A stretch of 64,000 nucleotides of DNA from positions 744,001 through 808,000 of the forward strand of contig JAEPQK010000002.1 in assembly GCA_017640615.1 (NCBI GenBank), in the 5' to 3' direction. Below, one piece after another: positions 16,777-24,554 of the stretch; position 1 is the stretch's first letter; each line of letters begins with the position of its first letter. The notes under the pieces were generated by a model that made no database searches, had not been told where the DNA came from, and saw only the letters and a list, made by a program, of their open reading frames with translations. The DNA comes from Rhizobiaceae bacterium (GTDB taxonomy: Bacteria; Pseudomonadota; Alphaproteobacteria; Rhizobiales; Rhizobiaceae). The translations under genes were made by a program, and so were the position numbers.

Positions 16777-16917
16777 TTAGACCGAGCGGCGTGCGACGTA
16801 GGGAATGTCGCCGCGGTTGATGCCCAGATCGTTGAGTTCACGGTTGGACAGACGGTTCAGCTCGCTGACGGTCTCGCGGTAGCGGCGCCAGTTGCGGTAA
16901 TTACGGATCAGGTTCAT
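16777..16917 (-). CDS. DUF1127 small basic protein (CcaF1-like)
   Basis: This 46-residue protein begins MNLIRNYRNWRRYRETV, continues SELNRLSNRELNDLGI and ends NRGDIPYVARRSV, the standard DUF1127 pattern. The ATG at 16917-16915 is preceded by AAAGGAAG. The protein is strongly basic. DUF1127 proteins bind RNA and, in Rhodobacter, CcaF1 affects processing and turnover of the downstream CcsR RNAs. The hairpin array begins 15 bases after its stop, as expected for one transcript. It is too short for most gene callers and easily missed. Confidence 0.9.
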   Translation of the reverse strand: MNLIRNYRNWRRYRETVSELNRLSNRELNDLGINRGDIPYVARRSV

Positions 16918-17022
16918 GGTCTTCTTCCTTTGATGGAGCGGGTCACTTCCGCGCTCTGAATTCTTGGTATCTCGTTACGACCATGAGATAGGGAGCGACG
17001 GGTGATTTGAGAAGCGCATATG

Positions 17023-17036
17023 TTGCATAGCAGCAA
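17023..17036. promoter_or_regulatory. LysR-type box candidate upstream of the DUF1127 gene
   Basis: TTGC-ATAGCA-GCAA is an imperfect dyad that fits the LysR T-N11-A rule, about 105 bases upstream of the DUF1127 start and 90 bases from the divergent DUF2157 gene. In Brucella the LysR regulator VtlR activates several DUF1127 genes, which makes this a plausible site. The 210-base gap around it also has repeated GCAATGC elements. No clear -35/-10 pair could be fixed by eye. Confidence 0.35.
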
Positions 17037-17126
17037 TGCGTTTTGTGCAATGCACCATGTCACAAAACTGCAGCTATTGCAGATAGTTAATGATTCGTTT
17101 GCGGTAGCGACGCGGTGGGAGGCGAA

Positions 17127-18230
17127 TTGGCCGGTTACCTGGACAAGCTAGGCAAGGATATTACCCGATGGCGCGCCTCTGGCCTCGTCGACGCGGCCAC
17201 GGCAACCGCGCTTGAAGCGGATGCGCGCGCCCATCACCGAGCCGGTTTCAGCTTCGGCTCAGTCCTCATGATCCTGGCTGCGACGCTTTTCGGCGCCGCG
17301 CTGCTTCTTGCCATTGCAGCCAATTGGGAGGCTATCCCAAGGTTGGTGCGCGTCGGCGGGATCTTCGCAGTCTTGATTGTGGGCTATGCCGGAGGCGCTT
17401 TTGCTAAGGGCAGGGGGCATCATGCGATCGCGGAGGGCCTGTGGCTCGTCGCTGCGGTCGCGTTTGGCGGAGGCATCGCGCTGATCGGCCAGATGTATCA
17501 TCTGAGTGGTGACGAGGCGGACGCCCTGTTCGTCTGGGCACTCGGCACTGCATTCGCCGCGGCCGGTCTGCGCTCGGGTCCGCTCACGGCAGGCGCGGTG
17601 CTGCTTGCTGGCTCCTGGATGGCCTTTGTCTTTGGCGACGGCGGACCGGGCCGCGACATTCCCGTCGGCTATCTGGTTTTTGCGGTGGCCCTGTGGGCGA
17701 TCTCGCTCTGGACCGCGAGCGTGGCTGCGCGCCACCTCATCCTGCTGTCGCTCATGCTTTTTGTGGTGCTGCTTTATATCGAGGACGAATTGCTGTACGT
17801 GCCGATGCTGCTTGCGGCGCTGTCGGTGGCCATCGTCGTATTTACGAGCCAGAGGCCGGTGCTCGCCGATCGCGTGAGCGGCTTGGGCGACGGGCTTGCG
17901 GTGCAGGGGCTCCTTGGGTTCATCGCCGGCATGTCGATCGTGCAGGCGGAGCTTTATGAGGGGCCATATTTCCTGCCTGTCGCCATTGTCGTCTTTGCCG
18001 GCATTGTCGGCGCATTGCTGCTCGCGGGCCGCGACAACCGGGCGCTGCGTTGGCTTGCCTATGCCGGTTTCATTTTCGAACTCGGCTTTGTCTATCTGAC
18101 GCTGCTCGACACCATGCTCGGCACTGCTGGCTTCTTCTTCATGGCAGGTCTGCTTCTTGCCCTGCTCGCCTGGCTGATCAGCCGTATCGAAAAGCGCCTT
18201 GCGGCGCCTGAAGCGGGAGAAGGCGCATGA
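17127..18230 (+). CDS. DUF2157 domain membrane protein
   Basis: The N-terminal soluble DUF2157 segment (about residues 1-50, KLGKDITRWRASGLVDAATA) is followed by roughly ten hydrophobic helices. A GGGAGG four bases upstream supports the TTG at 17127. A GTG at 17115 would add four residues and lacks a ribosome-binding site. The protein has 367 aa. It overlaps the next gene, a GDYXXLXY protein, by four bases. The two families frequently occur as a pair in proteobacteria. No molecular function is established. Confidence 0.85.
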   Translation: MAGYLDKLGKDITRWRASGLVDAATATALEADARAHHRAGFSFGSVLMILAATLFGAALLLAIAANWEAIPRLVRVGGIFAVLIVGYAGGAFAKGRGHHAIAEGLWLVAAVAFGGGIALIGQMYHLSGDEADALFVWALGTAFAAAGLRSGPLTAGAVLLAGSWMAFVFGDGGPGRDIPVGYLVFAVALWAISLWTASVAARHLILLSLMLFVVLLYIEDELLYVPMLLAALSVAIVVFTSQRPVLADRVSGLGDGLAVQGLLGFIAGMSIVQAELYEGPYFLPVAIVVFAGIVGALLLAGRDNRALRWLAYAGFIFELGFVYLTLLDTMLGTAGFFFMAGLLLALLAWLISRIEKRLAAPEAGEGA

Positions 18231-18811
18231 CCCGGCATTCCCGCCTTCTGATCCCGATCGCCATCATCGTGGCTGCCGTGCAGATCGGCGTGCTGGCGTC
18301 GATGATCATGAGCCGTGCGGCAATCCTGCGAGACGGCCGCGAGGTTCTGCTTGAAGTACGCCCGGTCGACCCGCGCGATCTGCTGCGGGGCGACTATGTG
18401 CGCATCGGCTATGAAATATCCTCGCTTCCGAGGGAGTTGTTCGAAGGCATCGATGCGGAAAGCGGCAAGATCGACGATCCGACGGTGTTTGTGCGGCTCG
18501 AAGCGGGCGACGACGGTCTCTGGCAGGCCGTGTCGGCGCGGTTTGGCGCGCCGCCGGCGGCAACGCCTGAAGCGGATCAGGTCGATATTCGCGGCACGAC
18601 CCTGATCGGGAACATAAGCCGTGCGCAGCTGATTGCCGTCGACTACGGCATCGAGCGGTTCTACCTGCCGGAAGGTGAGGGCAAGCCGATCGAAGAGGGC
18701 CTTGGAGAACGGCCTTTCCGCATGGCCGTAGCGGTCGATGACAGCGGTTCTGCCCAGATCAAGGCGTTCTACGATGGCGACGAGCTCATCTACCGTGAGC
18801 CGCTTTATTGA
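18227..18811 (+). CDS. GDYXXLXY domain protein
   Basis: This 194-residue protein has an N-terminal membrane anchor (about residues 8-28) and the family motif in the sequence DLLRGDYVRIGYEIS near residue 55 (GDYVRIGY fits GDYxxLxY with Ile for Leu). The rest is predicted periplasmic and beta-rich. It is coupled to the DUF2157 gene by an ATGA overlap. The function of the family is unknown. A role in envelope homeostasis would be guesswork. Confidence 0.88.
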   Translation: MTRHSRLLIPIAIIVAAVQIGVLASMIMSRAAILRDGREVLLEVRPVDPRDLLRGDYVRIGYEISSLPRELFEGIDAESGKIDDPTVFVRLEAGDDGLWQAVSARFGAPPAATPEADQVDIRGTTLIGNISRAQLIAVDYGIERFYLPEGEGKPIEEGLGERPFRMAVAVDDSGSAQIKAFYDGDELIYREPLY

Positions 18812-18886
18812 ACCGCCGTTTGGCGCCATATCGCGCCGCATTTCGCTCATTGCCCCGAAAAGGTAAGATTCAGCGCTAAATACCCT

Positions 18887-18914
18887 TTGATCGCTGGAAT
18901 CATGGTGTTATAGA
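18887..18914 (+). promoter_or_regulatory. sigma-70-type promoter of tRNA-Leu
   Basis: TTGATC (18887-18892) and TATAGA (18909-18914) are separated by 16 bases and lie 35 bases before the mature tRNA end, a typical stable-RNA promoter layout. Confidence 0.55.
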
Positions 18915-18949
18915 ACGCCGCGCTTCGGCGGGTCGGCTGGCCTTGCCGG

Positions 18950-19034
18950 GCGGGTGTGGTGGAATTGGTAGACACGCAGGATTTAGGTTCCTGTGGCGCA
19001 AGCCGTGGGGGTTCAAGTCCCTCCACCCGCACCA
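18950..19034 (+). tRNA. tRNA-Leu(UAG)
   Basis: Acceptor arms GCGGGTG and CACCCGC pair perfectly and are followed by A and an encoded CCA. The D-loop contains AATTGGTAGACAC. The anticodon stem CAGGA/TCCTG encloses TTTAGGT with anticodon TAG. A long variable arm (GGCGCAAGCC-type) marks it as class II, and the T-arm GGTTCAAGTC is canonical. The total is 85 bases. Confidence 0.97.
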
Positions 19035-19107
19035 GGGCTTCCATTCCGGCAGACAGAACGCATGTATCCGCCATGCATATGGCGGCGAGAACAACAAAGG
19101 TATGACA

Positions 19108-20538
19108 ATGCAGGTAACCGAAACGCTCAATTCGGGGCTGAAGCGCGAAATCAAGGTGACCGTGCCTGCCAAGGACATGGAAGCCAAGCTGGTCAAGCGT
19201 CTGACGGATGCGAAAGACAAGGTTCGCATCAACGGGTTCCGTCCCGGCAAGGTGCCGGTGCAGCACCTGCGCAAGGTTTACGGCCGCTCCTTCATGGCAG
19301 AGGTTGTGAACGAGATTCTGTCGGAATCCACCCGCGACATTCTCTCAGACCGTGGCGAGAAGGCTGCCATGCAGCCCGACATTTCCATGACCGAGGATGA
19401 GAAAGAGGCGGAGAAGGTTCTGGCCGGCGATGCCGATTTCGAATTCTCGCTTGCCTACGAAATCCTGCCGCCGATCGAGCTGAAGGACTTCTCTTCGATC
19501 AAGCTCACCCGCCCGGTTTATGACGTGCCGGACGACGAGGTTGAGAAGCAGGTCGAGGTCGTTGCCGATTCCGCACGCTCTTACGAGCCGAAGAAGGGCA
19601 AGGCCGAGGATGGCGACAAGGTGAAGCTCGATTATCTCGGCAAGATCGACGGTGAGGCCTTTGACGGCGGCGCCGCTCAGGATGCCGACCTCGTGATCGG
19701 CTCCAACCAGTTCATTCCGGGCTTCGAAGAGCAACTCGTCGGCCTCAAGGCTGATGACGAGAAGACCATCGAAGTTTCCTTCCCGGAGGCATATCCGGCG
19801 GAACATCTGGCCGGCCGCAAGGCGACTTTCGACATCAAGATCAAGGAAGTGTCGAAGCCGGGCAAGCTCGAGATCAATGACGAGCTCGCCAAGACGCTTG
19901 GTCTGGAATCCGCCGAAAAGCTGCGTGAGGCCGTTCGTGGCCAGATCGAAAGCCAGTATGGCAACGTGACCCGCCAGAAGTCGAAGCGTCAGCTGCTCGA
20001 CGCACTGGACGAAGCCTACAAGTTCGACACGCCTGAGAAGCTGGTTGAAGCCGAGTTCGGCAACATCTGGAGCCAGGTGATGGCCGATCTGGACAAAGCA
20101 GGGCGCACCTTTGCCGACGAGGACACGACCGAGGAAGAAGCGCGCGAAGAATATCGCCGTCTCGCCGAGCGCCGCGTGCGCCTTGGCCTCGTGCTGGCCG
20201 AGATCGGCGAAAAGGCCGGTGTCACGGTGTCAGACGATGAGTTGCAGCGTGCGCTCTACGAATCGATCCGCCGCTACCCGGCCAATCAGCAGCAGCAGGT
20301 CTACGAATATTACCGCGACAACCCGCAGGCGCTTTCCAGCGTTCGCGCGCCGCTGTTTGAGGAAAAGGTCGTCGACCATCTGCTCGCCGAAGTGAACGTG
20401 ACTGACAAGAAGGTCTCGCGCGAAGAGCTGCTTGCGGATGACGACGAGGACGTCGCGGAGGCCGCTCCGGCAAAGAAGAAGGCGCCTGCCAAGAAGAAGG
20501 CCGCACCGAAGAAAAAGGCCGAGAAGACCGAGGAATAG
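19108..20538 (+). CDS. tig: trigger factor (ribosome-associated chaperone)
   Basis: Trigger factor binds ribosomal protein L23 and nascent chains, with a peptidyl-prolyl isomerase domain. The start [15 protein letters not shown] with AAAGG seven bases upstream fixes the ATG at 19108. The ribosome-binding signature GFRPGKVP lies at about residues 45-52. The FKBP-type domain (about 165-245) includes [18 protein letters not shown]. The helical C-domain follows. The last 25-30 residues form an Ala/Lys-rich tail ([15 protein letters not shown]) not present in enteric Tig. Length is 476 aa. Confidence 0.96.
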   Translation: MQVTETLNSGLKREIKVTVPAKDMEAKLVKRLTDAKDKVRINGFRPGKVPVQHLRKVYGRSFMAEVVNEILSESTRDILSDRGEKAAMQPDISMTEDEKEAEKVLAGDADFEFSLAYEILPPIELKDFSSIKLTRPVYDVPDDEVEKQVEVVADSARSYEPKKGKAEDGDKVKLDYLGKIDGEAFDGGAAQDADLVIGSNQFIPGFEEQLVGLKADDEKTIEVSFPEAYPAEHLAGRKATFDIKIKEVSKPGKLEINDELAKTLGLESAEKLREAVRGQIESQYGNVTRQKSKRQLLDALDEAYKFDTPEKLVEAEFGNIWSQVMADLDKAGRTFADEDTTEEEAREEYRRLAERRVRLGLVLAEIGEKAGVTVSDDELQRALYESIRRYPANQQQQVYEYYRDNPQALSSVRAPLFEEKVVDHLLAEVNVTDKKVSREELLADDDEDVAEAAPAKKKAPAKKKAAPKKKAEKTEE

Positions 20539-20565
20539 TCCTTTCTCGTCAACGGCGTTATCAAG

Positions 20566-20601
20566 GGTCGCCGGCGCTTCGCGTCAGGCGGCCTTTTCTT
20601 T
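20566..20601 (+). terminator. probable terminator after tig
   Basis: Arms GGTCGCC (20566-20572) and GGCGGCC (20587-20593) pair with one mismatch around a 14-base loop that can fold further. TTTTCTTTC follows. The position is 28 bases after the tig stop and just before the next ribosome-binding site. Confidence 0.45.
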
Positions 20602-20615
20602 CGGGAGATTTGCGA

Positions 20616-20966
20616 ATGGCGGCGACGATCTACGGTTTCAGAAACTGCGACACGGTGAAGAAGGCGCTCAAATGGCTTGAAGCCAATGGCGTCGACCACA
20701 GCTTTTTCGACTACCGCAAGCAGCCGCTTGAAGCTGCCATCGTGGACGACTGGATTGAACGGGCTGGCTGGGAAGCTGCCTTCAATCGCGGTTCGCGCTC
20801 GTTCCGCGCGCTGCCGGAAGCCGAGCAATCGGACATCGATGCGGCGAAGGCGCGCGACCTGATTCTGGCCGATACCAACTTCATCAAGCGGCCGGTTCTC
20901 GACACCGGCCACGATCTTCTGTTCGGCTTCAAGGCGGATGCATACGCGGCGGCCCTCGGACGGTAG
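20616..20966 (+). CDS. ArsC/Spx-family thioredoxin-fold protein (YffB-like)
   Basis: This 116-residue member of the arsenate reductase-like family has a single N-terminal active-site Cys in the motif YGFRNCDTVKKALKWL. A second Cys is absent, so it resembles YffB/Spx proteins rather than classical ArsC. The C-terminal motif LIKRPVLDTG is the usual family signature. The ATG at 20616 is preceded by GGGAG, and a TTG two codons earlier is less likely. The role may be glutathione-dependent thiol reduction. This is inferred from the family only. Confidence 0.9.
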   Translation: MAATIYGFRNCDTVKKALKWLEANGVDHSFFDYRKQPLEAAIVDDWIERAGWEAAFNRGSRSFRALPEAEQSDIDAAKARDLILADTNFIKRPVLDTGHDLLFGFKADAYAAALGR

Positions 20967-20981
20967 CCGGGAAGGGCGGCG

Positions 20982-21788
20982 ATGCGCATCCTGTCGCTGA
21001 ACTGCTGGGGCGGGAAACTCCACGCCCCGCTGATCGAATATCTGGAGTCGGTCGATGCGGATGTGCTTTGCCTGCAGGAGGTCGTCAACACGCCGGGCTC
21101 CAGCGATGCCGAGCTGATCTACCGCGACGGCAATCACGTGCTCAATCAGCGCACGAACTTATTTAGCGACATCGAACACGTGTTGCCGCAGCATGAGGCG
21201 CGGTTCTTCCCAGCGGCACGCGGCGTGCTCTACGACGGGGAAGGGCGTACGCATCCCTCCGAATTCGGGCTCGCTACCTTCATCAGGCGCGGGCTGCCGG
21301 TCATCGGAGAGGCGATGAGTTTCGTGCATGGCGCCTTTTCCGCCAACGGCTGGGGCGAACATCCGCGTGCGCGCAACGCGCACTGCGCAAGACTGTTCGA
21401 TCCGGTAGGCAAAGCGCCGCTTACGATCACCCATATGCATGGCCTGCGCGATCCGGCGACCGGAAAAGCCGACAGCGACATACGTCGCCGGCAGGCGGAA
21501 CGGCTGGCTGAGCTCGTTCGCACCGTATGGCGGCCCGACGAGAGGCTGGTCGTGTGCGGCGATTTGAACGTTCTGCCGGGAAGCAGCACATTCGAGGTGC
21601 TGGCCGACCTCGGTCTGAGCGATCTTGTGACGGGTCGCGGCCATACCGACACAAGAACCTCGCATTACGCCAAGCCCGGCCGCTATGCCGACTACATGCT
21701 CGTCAACGACGCGGTGCGCGTCAGCTCGTTCGACGTGGTGGCTGCGCCTGAAGTGTCTGACCACCGGCCCCTGCTTTTGGAGCTGTGA
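20982..21788 (+). CDS. endonuclease/exonuclease/phosphatase family hydrolase
   Basis: The 268-residue protein has the EEP (DNase I-like) fold. Visible signatures are the N-terminal ILSLNCWGG, the metal-binding Glu in VLCLQEV, the catalytic region THMHGL, VCGDLNVLPGS with the Asp-Asn pair, and the final DHRPLLLEL. No signal peptide is seen, so it is cytoplasmic. The substrate could be nucleic acid, inositol phosphate or another phosphodiester. It lies 15 bases after the ArsC-like gene and probably shares its transcript. Confidence 0.9.
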   Translation: MRILSLNCWGGKLHAPLIEYLESVDADVLCLQEVVNTPGSSDAELIYRDGNHVLNQRTNLFSDIEHVLPQHEARFFPAARGVLYDGEGRTHPSEFGLATFIRRGLPVIGEAMSFVHGAFSANGWGEHPRARNAHCARLFDPVGKAPLTITHMHGLRDPATGKADSDIRRRQAERLAELVRTVWRPDERLVVCGDLNVLPGSSTFEVLADLGLSDLVTGRGHTDTRTSHYAKPGRYADYMLVNDAVRVSSFDVVAAPEVSDHRPLLLEL

Positions 21789-21801
21789 CGAGGGAGGCTG
21801 T

Positions 21802-23034
21802 TCAGCCGCTTTCCAGCGCGCACAGCCTCTTCTCAAGAAATAGCCGACTCGGCTCGTTGGGCGCGAGTTCGATCGCCTTGTGGTAGGCTTTGGCGGCGTC
21901 CGGCAGGCGCCGAAGCTTGTGCAGCATGCTGGCGCGCGCTGCATGCCACGGCTGAAATGCGCGGAGATCGCTCTCCAACTCATCGAGTTTCTCGAGGGCA
22001 GTACCGGCATGCCCCAGCTCGGCAAGCACGACAGCCCAATTAAGTGCGACGACAGGCGTCGGCTCGTGCCGCCAGAGCGACTCGTAGAGCAGGGACATTT
22101 GGCGCCAGTCGGGTGCCGGCTGCATCATGTGGCAGTCGGCGATGGCTGCCTTGATCTGAAACGGTCCGGGCATACGCCGCGCGACTGCGCGGGCAAGAAT
22201 TTCCTGACCTTCGACGATGAGATCATTTGCCCACAACGCGCGTTCTTGTTCTTCGACTGGCACCGTCGCCCCGTCGGTGCCGATGCGCGCCGGCCGCCTT
22301 GCCTCGGTCAGGAGCATGAGCGCCAAAGCGCCCCCGATCTCGGGTGCATCCGGCCGCAGGCGGTCGAGCAGACGGGCCAGAAACAGCGCTTCAAGACACA
22401 GATCGCGCGGGCCGTTATCCTCCGACACATAGCCCGTCGTGAAGATCAGATAGATCGTAGACAACACAGTCGAAAGCCGCTCCGCCCATTGTTCGGGCTC
22501 TGGCACCGCGAAGCCGATACCCTTGGCCTTGATCTTCGCCTTGGCGCGGGAAATGCGCTGCCCCATCGTCGCTTCGTCGTCGAGAAACGCAGCGGCGATT
22601 TCGCGTGTGGTGAGATTGCAGACCGTGCGCAATGTCAGCGCCACGCGGGACTTTTCCTCAAGGGCAGGGTGGCAGCAGGTGAATATCAGGCGCAGGCGCT
22701 GATCCGGAATGTCTTCCGGGTCGTCGCAACCGACATCTGTCGGAGCTATCTGCCTGTAATTTTGTACTTTTCGGGTGTCGCGTGCGCTTGCGCGGAGCCG
22801 GTCGATGCCCTTGTTCAGCGCCGCGCGCATCAGCCAGGCTGCCGGCGAGGCGGGAATTCCGAAGCGGGCCCAGTGGCCAAGTGCGGAGATCATCGCTTCC
22901 TGGAGCGCATCTTCGGCGGCCTGGAAGTCCTTGAGGCGGGCGATAAGGCCTGCCAGAAGCCGCCCCCGGTCGTGCTGAACCGCGGCTTCTATGGCCTTGG
23001 TTACGGCAATCGCTCTGGGGGCGGCGTCGTTCAT
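21802..23034 (-). CDS. ECF42-type RNA polymerase sigma factor
   Basis: This is an extracytoplasmic-function sigma factor of the long ECF42 type (410 aa). Regions sigma2 (about residues 20-90) and sigma4 (about 120-185) are followed by a roughly 200-residue C-terminal extension (DUF6596 plus TPR-like helices, EPSRLFLEKRL at the end) characteristic of this group. ECF42 genes are normally paired with DGPF/YCII-domain genes rather than anti-sigma factors. Here the YCII gene lies seven bases upstream on the same strand. The start ATG is at 23034. Confidence 0.9.
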   Translation of the reverse strand: MNDAAPRAIAVTKAIEAAVQHDRGRLLAGLIARLKDFQAAEDALQEAMISALGHWARFGIPASPAAWLMRAALNKGIDRLRASARDTRKVQNYRQIAPTDVGCDDPEDIPDQRLRLIFTCCHPALEEKSRVALTLRTVCNLTTREIAAAFLDDEATMGQRISRAKAKIKAKGIGFAVPEPEQWAERLSTVLSTIYLIFTTGYVSEDNGPRDLCLEALFLARLLDRLRPDAPEIGGALALMLLTEARRPARIGTDGATVPVEEQERALWANDLIVEGQEILARAVARRMPGPFQIKAAIADCHMMQPAPDWRQMSLLYESLWRHEPTPVVALNWAVVLAELGHAGTALEKLDELESDLRAFQPWHAARASMLHKLRRLPDAAKAYHKAIELAPNEPSRLFLEKRLCALESG

Positions 23035-23041
23035 TCGCGGG

Positions 23042-23401
23042 TCAGCCTGCCGGATTGTAGTCCATCAGCGGGCGCACCTCGACGGTGCCGAAGCTGGCGG
23101 AGGGGATGAGCGCTGCATATTTCAGCGCACCGTCAAGGTCCGGCACATCCACGACATAGTAGCCACCGAGATGCTCGCGCGTTTCGGCAAATGGCCCGTC
23201 CATGGTCTCCACCTTGCCGGATTTGATACGCAGCGATGTGGCCGTCTCCACGCCTTGCAGGCCTTCGCCTTCGCAGAGCACGCCGTCAGCTTTCATCTGT
23301 TCGTTGGCGGCGAAAAACCCCGTCATCATCTTTTCGAATTCCGGCGAACCATAGGCCGGTTCAAGCTTCGGGTCGTTGTAGATCAGGAGCATGTATTTCA
23401 T
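23042..23401 (-). CDS. YCII/DGPF-domain protein
   Basis: This small 119-residue protein starts MKYMLLIYNDPK, typical of the YCII-related DGPF family, and contains the DGPF-like motif MDGPFAETREHLGGYY in its centre. It directly precedes the ECF42 sigma gene in one operon. Such proteins are the usual partners and main targets of ECF42 sigma factors, though their biochemical role is not settled. The ATG at 23401 is preceded by GGAACTC; the longer frame upstream lacks homology. Confidence 0.92.
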   Translation of the reverse strand: MKYMLLIYNDPKLEPAYGSPEFEKMMTGFFAANEQMKADGVLCEGEGLQGVETATSLRIKSGKVETMDGPFAETREHLGGYYVVDVPDLDGALKYAALIPSASFGTVEVRPLMDYNPAG

Positions 23402-23444
23402 CGGAGAGTTCCTTTCGGGTTCAACTGTCTTCGGTGGTTCGGGC

Positions 23445-23837
23445 TCAAAGGTCCAGCAGCTTGATGAAAAGCCAGACCATGACGGTGAGAGCTGAGAGAA
23501 TGTTGGCGCCGTTACCGACAAGCCGCAGCACGTGCGACGTGGTCTCCGCCTTGAGACCGAACGGGTGCGCAATACGGCCGAGCAACAGCAGTGCGCCGGC
23601 AATGTGAAGGTGCAGGGCAGGCGTTCCCGTGCCTTCGGCGAGTATCATCAGGATCAGTATGAATGTGGACCATTCGGCGCAGTTTCCATGCTGACGTATC
23701 CGCAGCAGCAATTCCTGATTGCCGTTATCCCCGATGGATAGATCGAGCTCGGCTCGCATTTTGGTCACGCGAAGCCACAGAGCCAGATAGATCAGCGCCA
23801 CTGCGAGCGCATAGATCGGAGTGATGGTGAATATCAT
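23445..23837 (-). CDS. MAPEG-family membrane protein
   Basis: This 130-residue protein has four predicted transmembrane helices and family motifs ELLLRIRQHGNCAEW and GALLLLGRIAHPFGL. MAPEG proteins include microsomal glutathione S-transferases. The bacterial members are mostly uncharacterised. GGAAGG seven bases before the ATG at 23837 favours it over an ATG two codons upstream. It lies directly upstream of the YCII/ECF42 genes with a 43-base gap and may belong to the same stress operon. Confidence 0.88.
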   Translation of the reverse strand: MIFTITPIYALAVALIYLALWLRVTKMRAELDLSIGDNGNQELLLRIRQHGNCAEWSTFILILMILAEGTGTPALHLHIAGALLLLGRIAHPFGLKAETTSHVLRLVGNGANILSALTVMVWLFIKLLDL

Positions 23838-24083
23838 CGTCATTCCTTCCAATTGCGTGGTTGGTACGACGTGATCGTCAGCCGCTCTTGTTTTTCGACA
23901 TGAGGGGAGAAAAAATTTGAGCCTTCCGGAGCGAGGTACGCACTTCCATGCGCGTATCAATTAGTCGCATAAGATATATTATGGAACTTATTTGTGTAGA
24001 GAACGCGAGGTGCGCAGCGGCGAATATCGAATTATTTCAATATTTAACGATCGATATCTTACGTCAGGCTGTGCACCTGCCGG
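23838..24083. other. AT-rich intergenic stretch between ybaK-like and MAPEG genes
   Basis: This 246-base gap is clearly more AT-rich than the rest of the window, especially 23960-24060. It contains a dyad CATAA-GATATA-TTATG at 23968-23983 and the AT-rich GAATTATTTCAATATTTAA region. I see no convincing short gene or tRNA. It should hold the promoter of the MAPEG-YCII-ECF42 genes. Confidence 0.5.
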
Positions 24084-24554
24084 TCACTCTGCCAGATCGG
24101 CTATGTCAGCGCCAGCTGCTTTGATAAGCGCATTAGGCTCGGACGAAAACACCGCGTCATGCGCGCCGGCGGCGGCCCAGACGATTTCGAATGTCGCGAT
24201 CTTGCTGTCGGCAAAGACCGGCAGCGCGTTGTCATATCCAATGGGCGCAACGCCGCCGATGGCAAAGCCCGTGCGGTCGCGTACGTCGCGCGGGTCGGCG
24301 CGCTTCAATTCCTGACCGGCTGCCTTGGCCGCTTTCGCAAGATCGAGCCGCGAAGCGCCGGACAGCAGAAACAGATAGAGCGTGCCGTCGTTCTTGCCCT
24401 CGAAGATCAGCGATTTGACGATCTGGTCGACCGTACAGCCGCATTGCTGCGCGGCTTCTTCTGCTGTGCGTGTGGATGCACCCATGCGGCGAATTTCGAT
24501 TTCGAGCCCGGCATTGGCCGCAGCCTGTTTCACGCGTTCAACGCTGGCGCTCAT
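24084..24554 (-). CDS. YbaK/aminoacyl-tRNA deacylase family protein
   Basis: This 156-residue member of the YbaK/ProX editing-domain family hydrolyses mischarged tRNAs, for example Cys-tRNA-Pro. Typical elements are EEAAQQCGCTVDQIVKSLIF, a central KRADPRDVRDRTGFAIGGVAPIG loop, the invariant glycine-rich substrate pocket, and the ending with AAGAHDAVF. It overlaps the MBL hydrolase by four bases. Exact tRNA specificity cannot be read from sequence. Confidence 0.9.
   Translation of the reverse strand: MSASVERVKQAAANAGLEIEIRRMGASTRTAEEAAQQCGCTVDQIVKSLIFEGKNDGTLYLFLLSGASRLDLAKAAKAAGQELKRADPRDVRDRTGFAIGGVAPIGYDNALPVFADSKIATFEIVWAAAGAHDAVFSSEPNALIKAAGADIADLAE

Noticed and set aside
21880..23109. 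409-residue + strand frame opposite the ECF42 sigma gene
   Set aside because: Long antisense frames are common in GC-rich DNA; the minus strand has complete sigma domains and a conserved partner.
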